From Merluccius polli (lineage: Eukaryota; Chordata; Actinopteri; Gadiformes; Merlucciidae): 64,000 bases of DNA. The notes beneath the pieces were generated by a model. It made no database searches. It was not told the DNA's origin and was given only the letters and a program-made list of their open reading frames with translations. Location: assembly GCA_030340625.1 (NCBI GenBank), contig JAOPHQ010005705.1:150001-214000 (forward strand), given 5' to 3'. Numbering within the stretch: position 1 is the first letter of the stretch; each line of letters starts with the position of its first letter. This document shows positions 52,782 through 62,775 of this stretch, one piece after another. A program made the translations under genes and the position numbers.

Positions 52782-53455
52782 AGGTATGTGCAGCAGCCCA
52801 TAGACTGCAGAAAGTTTGCACTTAACACAGAATTTGAGATTGCGGGAGACGGCCACTTAGCACCCAGACTCTCACTGTGATAGTCTGCAGTGAGAGACAC
52901 ACATATTGAGTGTGTTGAATGAAAAAGTGACAACTACCAAGTCTCTGTTTTGGATCTGTTAAACTTGATAGCAAATCGTATGCGTTACAAATGGCATGCA
53001 CAAAGACAATTAAACACATTAAACATCAACTGGAGGCTTCATTTGATCTACTGCTCTTACTGCTTCTTACATAACCGTTACAGGCTAAACTATTTTGAAT
53101 GTTTTGTTTTTAAAACTACTTAAAATACTGACAATATCAAGGCTTGCTAAATCTCTTCCCGGTGGACCAGTTTCAGGAGAGAAAATCTGCACTAGTTCTG
53201 CATACACAGATCCATAAAACATGTTACACGGTTGTCTGCCTTTTATTTGTCCAATAACGGTGGAGGAGGGCAAAGTTTGGACGGTTGGTTTAATCCACTC
53301 TCACTGCAGACAGTCAAACCAGGCCATGCCGGGGCTGGCGGGGACTGTTCCTCTCTCTCTCCCTCTCTTTCAACCACCAATTACCACCGATTTGATGAGG
53401 CGAGGGCCAGTGAGGGCCCCGTGATGGAGCGAGGGCCACGTTCAGGGGACAGTGG

Positions 53456-53600
53456 AGAGACAGAGAGAGAGACAGAGACAGAGAGAGAGAGAGGGAAAGA
53501 AAGAAAGGACAGAACAAAGGAAAGAGTGAGTGAATGAATGAATGAATGAATGAATAAATGAATGAAAGAACGAAAGAAAGAACGAAAGAAAGAGAGGCGA
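53456..53600. repeat. GA/GAAT/GAAA repeat cluster
   Basis: GACAGAGA units, then (GAAT)n near 53528-53565, then GAAC/GAAA units. Confidence 0.93.
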
Positions 53601-53918
53601 GGGAGTCAGACAGATAAATGTGTCTGCCTGCGCCCCAGAGCGGTTGAGAATAGTCTGGCGGTGGCATTTTCTTCCTGATAAATGAACGAATACACGCATG
53701 AACAGAAGAGGTAATGAAAAGAGGAGGGTGAGGAAGGAGGAGATGAAGGGGAAAATATATATGGACTGAGGAAAACTTCCAGAAGACCCCGAGGCTGGCG
53801 AGGCCGGGGAGAGAACTCAGCAGATGCTGCAAGGTCAGCCGCAGGTACAATGCTGTGTTTGTGCTCTCTCTCTCTGCTGATTCTACCCCAAATAAAGTGA
53901 ATGCTAAGTCCATCACGG

Positions 53919-53923
<5 letters not shown>

Positions 53924-53980
<57 letters not shown>
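53924..53980. repeat. (GA)n microsatellite
   Basis: Pure GA, about 55 bases. Confidence 0.97.
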
Positions 53981-53981
<1 letters not shown>

Positions 53982-54670
53982 AGTGGAGGAATCCAACCTC
54001 CTCACTGGATACGCTTGTTAAGTTGAAAGCGTGGAGTGAAATATGCGTTGGTTCTGCGGTGACCGGCATGCATGCTCTCTGGAAGAACTCGCTGCTCACT
54101 TTCCCAGATGACGAGGAAAAGACATGAGAGAGAGAGAGAGGGGGGGGGGGGGGGGGGCGGACAAAGAGGGGGAGAGAGAGAGGCGAGAGGGGGCGGGGGG
54201 AGATAGAAAGGAAGGATGGGGAGCTGAGGTTCAGGCTTGTTCGTTCAACCAAACATTGAATTTGGCAGGGCTCCGTATTACCGTCCCCCCGTCCCGTCCC
54301 CCACCCCCGTCATGACCCATGGATTCGAATGGGAGTGGGAGTTATCAGCCCCCTTCCCTTCCACTGCACTCCCCCATCCCCCCCCCCCCCCATCCCCCTC
54401 GATCTCAACCCCACATTCCTCCCAGACACTGCTTCACACAAACAAAGTGGCCCGTTCCCACCGCGCAGCTTCAGGAAAAAACAATTAAAAAAACCCTGCG
54501 ATGGTTTGTCATGGAAAAAAAAAAAACGGAGGCATCTCAAGAGGTCATTTTTTTCTGCGGTCCATCTTCTGTCCGGCCGTGTTCTGTGTGCTTATACGCT
54601 ACTGATGTCCTGCTGACATTGTTGTTGTTACTGGTGGTTACCAGTAACTGACATATGCTCACACACGTAC

Positions 54671-54673
54671 ACA

Positions 54674-54736
<63 letters not shown>

Positions 54737-54858
54737 GGTCGGCCTCCTCTACCAGAAAGGGGGGTCTTTGTGTCTATGAAAAGCAGTGGGGGGTTACAGG
54801 ATTTCTCCCTTCAGGGTGCTGATTATAATACGCTTTCAAGACAATGACATCATCCTAC

Positions 54859-54925
<67 letters not shown>

Positions 54926-54926
54926 A
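54671..54926. repeat. (AC)n and (GT)n tracts
   Basis: AC at 54671-54734 and GT at 54860-54924, in opposite sense 125 bases apart, so they could pair. Confidence 0.95.
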
Positions 54927-55228
54927 TCGATCACGGCCACAGAGAGGACTGAATATTTCCTCATGTTGCTTTATTTAAAGACATCAAATATTCATATTGG
55001 TTTTTCATGGTGCTACATTCTCGGGGGCTGGTATGATGAAGGGGGCGTGGCACATGATCCTCTCCCCCCCCCCTATCTTATGATGGGGGGGAGGAAGAGG
55101 AAGAGGCTGTACCAGTTGTTATAGTAATGGTCCACAATTTAAACGGAATTCACTGACACCTCCTTTTTTGCGGCACTACTCACGTTGGTTGGCGCTGCTG
55201 GTTAATGTAAAATACACGCACACATGTA

Positions 55229-55263
<35 letters not shown>

Positions 55264-55612
55264 ACAGCCAAGCTCAGGGAGCGGTTGGCTACAACAGGAA
55301 ATTCCTTTACAAGCCTTCTTGCTGACTAAGAGCTCAGCATGGGAATAGGGTAAGAGAAAAAATGTAACGTATATGTTGCTTCAGTGACCGTAGAGCCGCA
55401 GTCAGCGCAGCATATGCGCAAACCATTATTACCACGGAGTGGGGAAAGTGGGCGCTGCGCATGCGCTGAACGCACGCACGCCTCATTCAATGACCAACGT
55501 TTGCGTGAAACCGCTAATTGGCCAAACTGCCAGAAACATGAGAAAAGAAAACCAAAAAAAACCCCACAAAAAACAAAATGAAGCTAAATTGTTCATCTCC
55601 TCGGATGTGGTC

Positions 55613-55658
<46 letters not shown>

Positions 55659-57223
55659 TGGGAAAATGGTAAGACTTGATTCCGCAGCGGATGCCTAATC
55701 CTTTGAGATTATAGTAGCCTTTCTAGCCCTGCCATAGTCTAGATAGGAGATCAAAAGGAGCCAATCAAAGAGAAGATGGGGGCTCTCAGTGGGGGGGTGA
55801 ACCCTCTCTTCTGCACCGTTCATTCATTCATGGTGAGCTGGTCTTGACATCGGTGTGAAGTAGGTTGGGAGTCACGCTCATGAATGATAGAAAGAAGACA
55901 CTTTGCCTCCTCTTTCTCATCCATCCATGGCCGCGCCCACCACCACCACCACCACTTGCCTTTGTGCGTGCTGGCAAAAGAGAAAATGGAGGAGGATGGG
56001 GGAGACGGGCCATGCATCTTAGTCTCAGTGAAAGCGAAGTGGCACCACACTTCCAGCATTAGATTAGGGGGGGGGGGGACATTGACACACCGACAACGGG
56101 ACAAATGAATAAATGTAGGATGCAAATCAAATAAAATAGGGGTATGATGGAGAACACCAACCATGAGATGGATGCTCTCGTGAATAAAAAGGAGTGGCGT
56201 ATGGTCGTATGAAACACGACACAACAGTGCCATCTAGTGGACTCCTTTTTTAGTGCACCATGTTTTTTTTCCCCCACCAGCTTTGTTCCTTTCGGATGGC
56301 TCAGTTCCCCATAGGAGAAATGCGCTGTATCGTCACAAAATTCAGTTTTCAAGTATCTTAGCTTTTCCGAAATTACAACCCATTTATAAAGCAACATTTA
56401 AAGGTCATTCAGGTGCTGGAGTTTGATTTTGACCTTTTGTTGCTCGCTAATTGTCTGGTACATTGAGTTTAACAACCCAGAGTTACAGACCAAAGAAGAC
56501 CCAATGCCTAATGCCAATGTTAAGCTTCTGTGTTAACCTATTAATGAGTGCACAACATCAGTGTGTTACGTTTCCAGATTTATTGTTCTTCTGTTTTTGC
56601 ATTGTGGTGAGAAATTCAAATGAGGGCTTTGTTTTGAACGAGTAACTGGCTTAACGATGTTAAATTATATCCTTGAAATGCAACACTCTGCCATTAGCCA
56701 TTGATTCTTTAATTACAGCTCATTTTTGGGCAAAACGAGAGCAACAACAAAAAAAAGTACAGCTCTGATTAGTTGAAGGTGCAAATTGTGAATACATTGA
56801 AATAATCCAAGACATGCAACATTGGCTCTAAACACAAAACCCCAAGAGCAGCTGATGATCAGTCTACACGAAAAAAAAAACATACAACAGAGTTACCATC
56901 AGTAAGCTTTTGCATGTTATTGCACAGATATGCAATACAAAGCAAATCATAGAAATTATATTATCAAGCATATACACATTTATTTATATATAAATACTAC
57001 ACCCCATAGTAGATTGCCGACATAACAGATGAAACTTGGTTATAAGAGCATTAAGCAAGCTTCCATTACTGAGGTCGACGCGAAGCTCTGCTTGCCGAGA
57101 AGCTTGTTCCAAACAAGCAGAGTCACTGAACATCCAAGTTTCTGTCTTTATAACCGAACTGCCTTTCTGCTGAGGGTCCAGGACTGACTGGTATCAAGAC
57201 ACCGGGGGATAGTTTGTATTCTC

Positions 57224-57229
57224 TTTATT
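57224..57229 (-). terminator. Candidate poly(A) signal AATAAA for bsdc1
   Basis: TTTATT on the plus strand reads AATAAA on the minus strand, about 820 bases after the bsdc1 stop, and is the first exact hexamer seen downstream. Another exact hexamer at 56979-56984 would give a longer 3' end. Confidence 0.35.
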
Positions 57230-58050
57230 GAGCCAACATTGACGTAACACATAAGATCCCTCTTCCCGTCTCAAACAATAGTAAACTAATAGAAGCTAAA
57301 AGTTGTGCTAAGACGTTAAGGTTTTCCTCTGATGCCTTTATATATGGATGCGTATCCATCCCTTGGCATTAGAGCAGATATTCCACCTCTTTTGAATATT
57401 CAGTTGCATAACGTGAGGAAATTCCCAAACTGCCGAGGGTGATATAAAAACAGAAAAAATAAAAGACCGCCGTTCGTTCGAGAGTAACCTTTCGAAATAT
57501 TTCTTCTTCAAAGGGCGCTGAAGCAACGGTACGGTCTATGGCTACTCTGCCGCCTGATGGACCACTCTCCATCACGTCGACGCACGCGGGCATCGGCGCA
57601 CGCATTTCTGTTCATCGGCATGAGAGATAACAGAAAGGAAAAAGAAGAAAATATACAGCCTCTTCTCGTCGTCGCTGGGGCAACGTTATTTACATCTCGA
57701 CTAGTCACTGCGTTGGGCCTGATCGGAAGCCCAACCTTTGCCTGTACTGGTATTAGAACTGAACTGCTATTGGGCTAGCTGGTAGCGGGTCGCTGCTCAG
57801 TCTAAATTGGATTGCCTTTGGTCTGTCTTACCGCGTGGCACTTGCCCCCCCCTCACCCCCCCCCCCACCCTCCGCCCAACCGGTTCGTTTGAACGAACAC
57901 CGCTGGCCACACCCCCCTCCCACGAGCATTCATGACATGGTGGCAACATGGACAAAGAGTTAAAACACGTTTAGCATGGTTCGTCTGCCGGGAACTAGCT
58001 TTTTTTTTGTTTTTAATGGTGGACATACTGCATACGGCAAGCTCTCCCCA
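57224..58050 (-). other. bsdc1: Probable 3' UTR of bsdc1
   Basis: The 827 bases after the stop hold no other convincing exon. Open frames here (for example 57557-57778 plus) lack family similarity or splice support. The region is unusually free of microsatellites, as expected for transcribed sequence, apart from short C-runs at 57847-57869. The boundary is set by the first minus-strand AATAAA. Confidence 0.5.
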
Positions 58051-58080
58051 TCAGTCCCAGTTCTCCCAGTCCTCGTCCAG
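58051..58080 (-). CDS. bsdc1: bsdc1 coding exon 11 (stop exon)
   Basis: 30 bases after acceptor ttgcag encode LDEDWENWD and the stop TGA. The family typically ends in an acidic Trp-containing tail, so length and content fit. A 22-bp poly-G run lies in the preceding intron (58197-58218). Confidence 0.92.
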   Translation of the reverse strand: MDEDWENWD

Positions 58081-58692
58081 CTGCAAGAGGAGAGGCACGG
58101 GAAACAACGTCAGTGGTTGTACCGTGCAGTATCCATTTGTATAGCATAAAATACTGAATGAAACATGGCATAGATATCTCTGGTATGACTGAATCTGGGG
58201 GGGGGGGGGGGGGGGGGGTCAGGAAGGAAAGTATTGATCCTTCTGGATTGAATGAGTAAAAACATGAGCACCCCAGTGGTCTAATATAATTTCTTATCAT
58301 GTATGCGCCCTGCACATACATTGTGTCGCCAACACAAAAGCACATCGGTTTTAGAGCAAATGACATCAAAGTAAAACGGTGAATCCCACTTTTAAATGTG
58401 GTCAGCAAGGTTGAGTGACATGCTCACCTCTCCAGAGGCCTCTACTTTAGACAGGGCCAGTTGGACTTCCTCCTCCGTCATGTCCAGGTCAAAGTCCTTC
58501 TCCCAGTCCTCACTCACGTCCGTGCTGGAACCTGGAGGAGGTAGGAGAAATTATCACATGAGCCACTGGAAAACCGTTCCATTCGCTAGCGAGAACAGAC
58601 GAAATATAGCATTCTGTGCTCGTAAACTATATACATACATACATACATACATACATACATACATACATACATACATACATACATACACACAC

Positions 58693-58728
<36 letters not shown>

Positions 58729-61700
58729 TTTTAAAATTGGCAAATGTGCCATTCAATTTGTAGAACTGCATCTTAATCAAATTCAGATTACAATTAAGGC
58801 TTCCAAAAGTCAACATTTGAAAATTCTCAGCTAGCCAAACAACTAACTACTAACCAACTAACAAATTGGAATTGCAATCTGAACGTTGGGGGCGTCCTTG
58901 TTACCTTTCTTGCCGTTGTTGGAGGGCGTGGACTTCCCACTGTCGGAGTTCAGCTCAAACACCCTCAGATCTTGGGGTCCTTCTTCCTTGGTGGTTTCGG
59001 GTCTAGTGGCGGCGACGGCAGCCCGGGCCGGAACTGCGTCTACGGTCACCTGTGGCTGGGCTTTGGCCTCTGGCCGAGCCTCTGGCCGAGCCTCGGCGGC
59101 GGGTGGAGGAATATTCAGGGCAGGGCTCTGGTCCTCCTGCGTCTTGTCCTTGGCGGGTTCCTCCAGGTGGACCTTGGTCAGTTTGGGCACCAGCTCTGCA
59201 GCAGCAGCGCTGGGCTCTGGCTTCAGGACCTCCAACTGCGTGGGGAGGCTGATGCTGTCGCTGCTGACCGACAGGGTGGCGTCGCGCTCGCCGCTCGGGG
59301 ACAGGGCGGGGCTCGTCGTGCTGGATGGGGAAATCTGTGTGCTGGCGTTGTTGTGATGGTGGTGGTCAAGTGGGGGCGTGAAATCCAGTCTGGACGACGT
59401 GGCACCCAGGAAGTCGTCTGGTGTTTGGTACAGAGACACAAGACACTCGGGTTACAGGGGTTAAGGGTGTTGTTAATGGTGTTGTAGGTTGTCTGACACC
59501 ATAGTCTGCTTACCCTCTTCCTCCTCCTCCCAGCCCAGGGTCTCAGAGTGGGTGGACTGCTCGGCTCTCTGCTTCAAGGCTAGCCTCCTCGCCTCCTCCT
59601 GGAGAATCACATTTGCAGATGTGTGATGCGGCACAGTATGTTTCAGCCAATTAAATTCTCATTTCCCTTCTAGATGTGTCTTTTGGATCAACGTTGTTTT
59701 CCATTTATTAATTTCGCAGAGGCTTTTATCCAAAGCGACTTACAGTCCTTAATGTGCAGATAGGGGTTAGGCTTCTAGCTTAGGGATCCCTACAGGTAGA
59801 CTGTAGACATTGGGGTACGGACCCAGAACCTTATCTTATGATATACCATTAGGCTTCTAACAAGGTGTCATCATGTGTACTGTCCAGCAGGTGGCGCCTA
59901 TGGCACAGTGTTGAGCTAACTGCCAACTCAGCTCCAAACGTTTTGAGGTTGGAAGCAAAAGGGGAAAAAAGCAAGGCAATTTACCTGTTCCAACTGAAAG
60001 ACCTTGTAGAAATATCTCTGCCAGAATTCTGAATGCGCCACTGCTGCTGGCACCTGTGTAATAAAACACATTATTCCTATTAAAATAAAGAGGGCACCAC
60101 AATACAACAATTCATAGAAATTAGTAAAACATTGTACCATTTTAGTGTATAGGGCTCGTATTGAGGGACTGTTGACCAGAAGCTCTGATACTTCTCCTTT
60201 TCTCTCCTCCAGACTGAAACTGGACAGCCAGTTGTCAAACTGCTCGGGGGGACCTGGGCACAGACAGGCCAGCAGGAAAATCAGAAACCATTGACAGGGA
60301 ATGACCCAGTTAGCAACTTTCAGCTTGGCAGAGCAGCCAGTGCAGCCAGTGCAAGAGGTCCTACCATCGGGCTCGTTGCAGTAGGTAGCCGGGTCGGCCT
60401 GCAGACTGTAGAGTCGAGCCTGAGGGGGAAAACACAAAGCTGAACTGTGGCTCTCCGTCAAGCACAAGCACATCATGTGCTCGCATTTAATACGTTTTTT
60501 TTTATAATAGTTTAAAATAGCAGATGTCAGCCTGAATGACCACATTATCATTAGGTCTTCAAAGGGGCTTTCATAAAAAATATAAATACTTCTGTAGTTT
60601 TAGCAAAGCGACACACACATATTGCATAAGGAGTACATTGCGTAAGAGATGTTAGAACATGTAATAACATGTTTTAATTTGGTAAAAAGCAACCAGGTGG
60701 GGATTATTAACACTCTAATCTATCGCAACCCAAATACTACTAAATACTATTTAGTCATTTCCCAGATGCTTTTATCGAACACGACTTACAATGCATTTGT
60801 TTTAGATGCACATATCAATAGCAGGTAGGAACTAGGCTTCTTGCTCAAGCACGCCTAGGTGGACTTGGCAGAATTGGGATTCAAACCCAGAACCTTTTGG
60901 CTGGGTGTCAAACACCCTAACTAGGCCTGGGCAATATATCGATATTATATCGACATTGTGATATGAGACTAGATATCGTCTTAGATTTTGGATATCGTGG
61001 CATAATATGGCATAAGTGTTGTCTGTCCTGGTTTTAAAGGCTGCATTACAATAAAGTGATGAAAAATTGTCATACTTGTCAGGTATTTAATATATACATT
61101 AATATATTTATAGTACTTAAGTATACAATCAAAGGCTTTACCATGCGACTATTTACTGAATTCCCAAAAAACATTCTATATCCTGATATATAGTTATCGG
61201 GATATTAAATTACCTATATTGGGATAAAAGATTTTGGCCATATCTCCTGGCCCTAACCACAACCATCCTACCCCAAATCCACACAGGTACACAAACGATG
61301 GCCAACCTTGTTGCTGTCGTAGACCTCAGTGGTTCCCGCCGGCGTCGCCACGAGTGTGATGACATCACAGTCGATGGTTTTGTCTGGTGGAGGGGCGAGT
61401 GTGTCCGTTATCACCCCTAGGAAACTGGAAAGGCCCTTCTTAACCTTTTCTGTCGTCTCAGAGGAGCCCTCAACCTGAACAAATTAAATACAATTACAAA
61501 AAATACTATTCATATAAAAAGGTCATACGTTGTATGAAGGGAAGCGCTAACTACTAGAGCAAAGTCATATGCCATGATGACCAGGTTACATTATATTACA
61601 TTATAATACATATCATTTAACCCTCAATCTCCATTGGAACATGGTGTGTACAGAGTCAGACCTTTAAACCTTGAATTTGATTATTATATTGCTATGATCT

Positions 61701-62698
61701 TGGTAATGTCTTCAAATCGCTATACATTTCTATAACCTAACCTAACCTAAGTGGTGGACCTGAGAACAAATCCAGACAACTTTTTTTAACTGCATGACAG
61801 AGCTGTGATCAAAATTGAGTATATATATATATATATGTTACCGCAAGTTTGTTTCTGACAGCGCTGGCTGTGGCCACAATGGAGCAGGCGGTGTCATGTT
61901 GTACAACGTTGGAGAACTCTGTCAGATCTCGTTTTATGAATTCATAGGCCTCGGATGACTGCAGGAGAAGAGCAGAATGAGGGCATTGAATGAGGACACA
62001 CTCCTCACATAAGCAGCACACAAAACATCATCGACTTCCACGTATCTCACCTTATCTTTGACGGCCTGAATGCTTTGCTGAAACCAGCCTCCCCACCAGT
62101 TTTCCCTACAATAAAAAAAAGACATGACCCAAGATTACGTAGTAAGATTACGTCTGCTGTAATAAATTACAGCAGAAATTAATTGTGCAAACTGCAACTG
62201 CTGACACAGTAAAACATCAAGCTGTGACATGCAGGTGAGGGCTGCTAACGGGACTTGTTTCGTGGTATTATTCAACTGCTTGAAATGCTAAACTAGTTAG
62301 CCGTGATGTCCACCACCAGCGTATTGCCATGGTTACAGTTTTGCAGTCGGGAGATCGGTCATATAATCCAACCGCGACTAACATAACAATGTTCATGTGC
62401 TTTGAAGACTAATGTTTAGTGTAATATTGACATATGTGTCGTGGTGCTTCTAGCCCAAAGCTAACGCAGGAAAACTCACTGGCTAAGCTAATGCTAAACA
62501 GCTGGCGCAATGTTTTGGTAAACAGATCAGACTTCCTCATTGTTGTGCAGCGTTACAACATTGATTGTTCAAATTAAATCAACCAGACGTGTTGTTCGCT
62601 CACAGCCGAGGACATGCAACATTAAATCACTCGGTGCCAAGTCATGGTTATATGTTTAAAACAAAAAGTATTTTGCGACTTTCTCACCCTTCAGCCAT
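58051..62698 (-). CDS. bsdc1: BSD domain-containing protein 1, complete spliced gene
   Basis: Eleven coding exons on the minus strand, joined at GT-AG sites in consistent phase, give 440 residues plus TGA; human BSDC1 is about 430. Coding blocks, 5' to 3': 62698-62688, 62105-62051, 61958-61842, 61474-61307, 60419-60365, 60253-60138, 60053-59985, 59598-59514, 59417-58905, 58531-58428, 58080-58051. Recognition rests on the N-terminal Trp-rich segment (ENWWGGWFQQ), RDLTEFSNVVQHDTAC, KTIDCDVITL, DPATYCNEPDG, the BSD domain at about 140-197 with EFWQRYFYKV (183-192), VFELNSDSGKSTPSNNGKKG, and an acidic tail DMTEEEVQLALSKVEASGE. Residues 227-396 are low-complexity Pro/Ala/Glu/Ser and least conserved. 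No signal peptide or membrane segment is seen. The BSD fold is a three-helix module shared with TFIIH p62 and synapse-associated proteins; BSDC1's molecular role is poorly known. It is a single transcription unit with no operon-like neighbour. Confidence 0.96.
58428..58531 (-). CDS. bsdc1: bsdc1 coding exon 10
   Basis: 104 bases complete G397 and encode residues 398-431, SSTDVSEDWEKDFDLDMTEE..., the conserved acidic C-terminal motif. Acceptor ctccag, donor gtgagc, phase 0 at the 3' end. Confidence 0.94.
58628..58728. repeat. (ACAT)n(AC)n in bsdc1 intron 9
   Basis: A tetranucleotide tract of about 14 units runs into an AC tract. Confidence 0.96.
58905..59417 (-). CDS. bsdc1: bsdc1 coding exon 9 (large disordered exon)
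   Basis: 513 bases encode residues 227-396 and split codons at both ends. The stretch is Ser/Pro/Ala/Glu-rich and predicted disordered. It has a run of four His and a short EARPEARPEAK repeat, and ends in the conserved VFELNSDSGKSTPSNNGKK. Long antisense open frames over this GC-rich exon are shadows. Acceptor ccag, donor gtaaca. Confidence 0.94.
59514..59598 (-). CDS. bsdc1: bsdc1 coding exon 8
   Basis: 85 bases encode residues 198-225, a basic helix (EEARRLALKQRAEQ) running into an acidic run WEEEEE. Ends in phase 1 before donor gtaagc. The next intron is 96 bp; the preceding intron contains a SINE-like copy. Confidence 0.93.
59700..59836 (-). repeat. SINE-like tRNA-derived repeat, copy B
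   Basis: It lies in bsdc1 intron 7. It includes gcttttatccaaagcgactt and gtagacattgggg, followed by ggacccagaacctta, aligned with copies A and C and in the same orientation. The B-box region is degraded. Confidence 0.7.
59985..60053 (-). CDS. bsdc1: bsdc1 coding exon 7 (BSD domain core)
   Basis: 69 bases encode residues 175-197 with the domain signature EFWQRYFYKV; the adjacent Phe-Trp pair is the hallmark of BSD domains. Acceptor acacag and donor gtaaat; phase 0 at both ends. Confidence 0.95.
60138..60253 (-). CDS. bsdc1: bsdc1 coding exon 6 (first part of BSD domain)
   Basis: 116 bases finish G136 and encode residues 137-174: PPEQFDNWLSSF..., the Glu-rich turn LEERKGEVSELL, and NSPSIRALYTKM. 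This forms the first two helices of the BSD domain. Ends in phase 0 at ATG before donor gtacaa; intron 6 is 84 bp. Confidence 0.95.
60365..60419 (-). CDS. bsdc1: bsdc1 coding exon 5
   Basis: 55 bases encode residues 118-135 (ARLYSLQADPATYCNEPD) and the first base of G136, an almost invariant BSDC1 segment just before the BSD domain. The acceptor has a T/C tract ending ctcag; the donor is gtagga. Ends in phase 1; intron 5 is 111 bp. Confidence 0.95.
60750..60921 (-). repeat. SINE-like tRNA-derived repeat, copy C (left part)
   Basis: It contains cagatgcttttatcg and cgacttacaa, matching copies at 39.3 kb and 59.7 kb. On the minus strand GGGTTTGAATCCC (60876-60888) resembles a tRNA B box (GGTTCRANNCC). 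The sequence resumes after the nested MITE at 61256 (ccacaaccatcctacc). Confidence 0.7.
60922..61255. mobile_element. hAT-type MITE in bsdc1 intron 4 (334 bp)
   Basis: It starts TAGGCCTGGGCAATAT and ends with the complement of TAGGGCCAGGAGATAT, a diverged terminal inverted repeat. The flanking 8-mers ACCCTAAC and ACCACAAC match at 6 of 8 positions, consistent with an aged target duplication. The interior has repeated ATATCG motifs and a block ending ggttttaaaggctgcatta that I recall from a widespread percomorph MITE. It sits 51 bases from the exon 4 donor and interrupts an older SINE-like copy. Confidence 0.8.
61307..61474 (-). CDS. bsdc1: bsdc1 coding exon 4
   Basis: 168 bases (56 codons) encode residues 62-117. 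They include a Lys-rich helix (TTEKVKKGLSSFLGVITDTL), a short PPP segment and KTIDCDVITL. Acceptor ttcag and donor gttggc; phase 0 at both ends. The 887-bp intron that follows holds a SINE-like copy split by a MITE. Confidence 0.95.
61842..61958 (-). CDS. bsdc1: bsdc1 coding exon 3
   Basis: 117 bases (39 codons) encode residues 23-61, including KRDLTEFSNVVQHDTACSI, one of the strongest matches to vertebrate BSDC1. Acceptor ctgcag and donor gtaaca; phase 0 at both ends. An (AT)n tract lies a few bases inside the following intron. Confidence 0.95.
62051..62105 (-). CDS. bsdc1: bsdc1 coding exon 2
   Basis: Acceptor ttgtag and donor gtgaga bound 55 bases that complete G4 and encode residues 5-22, ENWWGGWFQQ...AVKDK. 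This is the conserved Trp-rich amphipathic N-terminus of the family. It ends in phase 0; intron 2 is only 92 bp. Confidence 0.93.
62688..62698 (-). CDS. bsdc1: bsdc1 coding exon 1 (start codon exon)
   Basis: The exon reads ATG GCT GAA GG followed by the donor gtgag. It encodes M-A-E and two bases of G4, matching the MAEG start of vertebrate BSDC1. It is too short to detect as an open frame and was found by the family N-terminus and the splice donor. Exon ends in phase 2; intron 1 is 582 bp. Confidence 0.88.
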
Positions 62699-62775
62699 CT
62701 TCAGACGATGACATCATCAATATTTACTGAACTCTAACCCCAACGGGAAAGATGGAAAAATAAATACGTCACGCG
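62699..62775 (-). promoter_or_regulatory. Probable bsdc1 5' UTR and core promoter with CRE-like sites
   Basis: Immediately upstream of the ATG lie TGACATCA (62709-62716, a one-base variant of the cAMP-response element) and ACGTCA (62766-62771, a CRE half site on the minus strand as TGACGT) next to CG-rich bases. No TATA box is seen at a suitable distance. Short, TATA-less promoters with ATF/CREB sites are common for housekeeping genes; the assignment is inferred from position. Confidence 0.45.

Noticed and set aside
53314..54252. Longest open frame in the window (312 codons, minus)
   Set aside because: Most of it is Ser-Leu translation of (GA)n and purine-rich repeats joined by chance; no domain and no codon bias.
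58886..59487. Plus-strand frames of 156 and 171 codons
   Set aside because: Antisense shadows of GC-rich bsdc1 exon 9.
61734..61750. CCTAA repeats resembling telomere sequence
   Set aside because: Unit is CCTAA, not CCCTAA, and only three copies; in bsdc1 intron 3.
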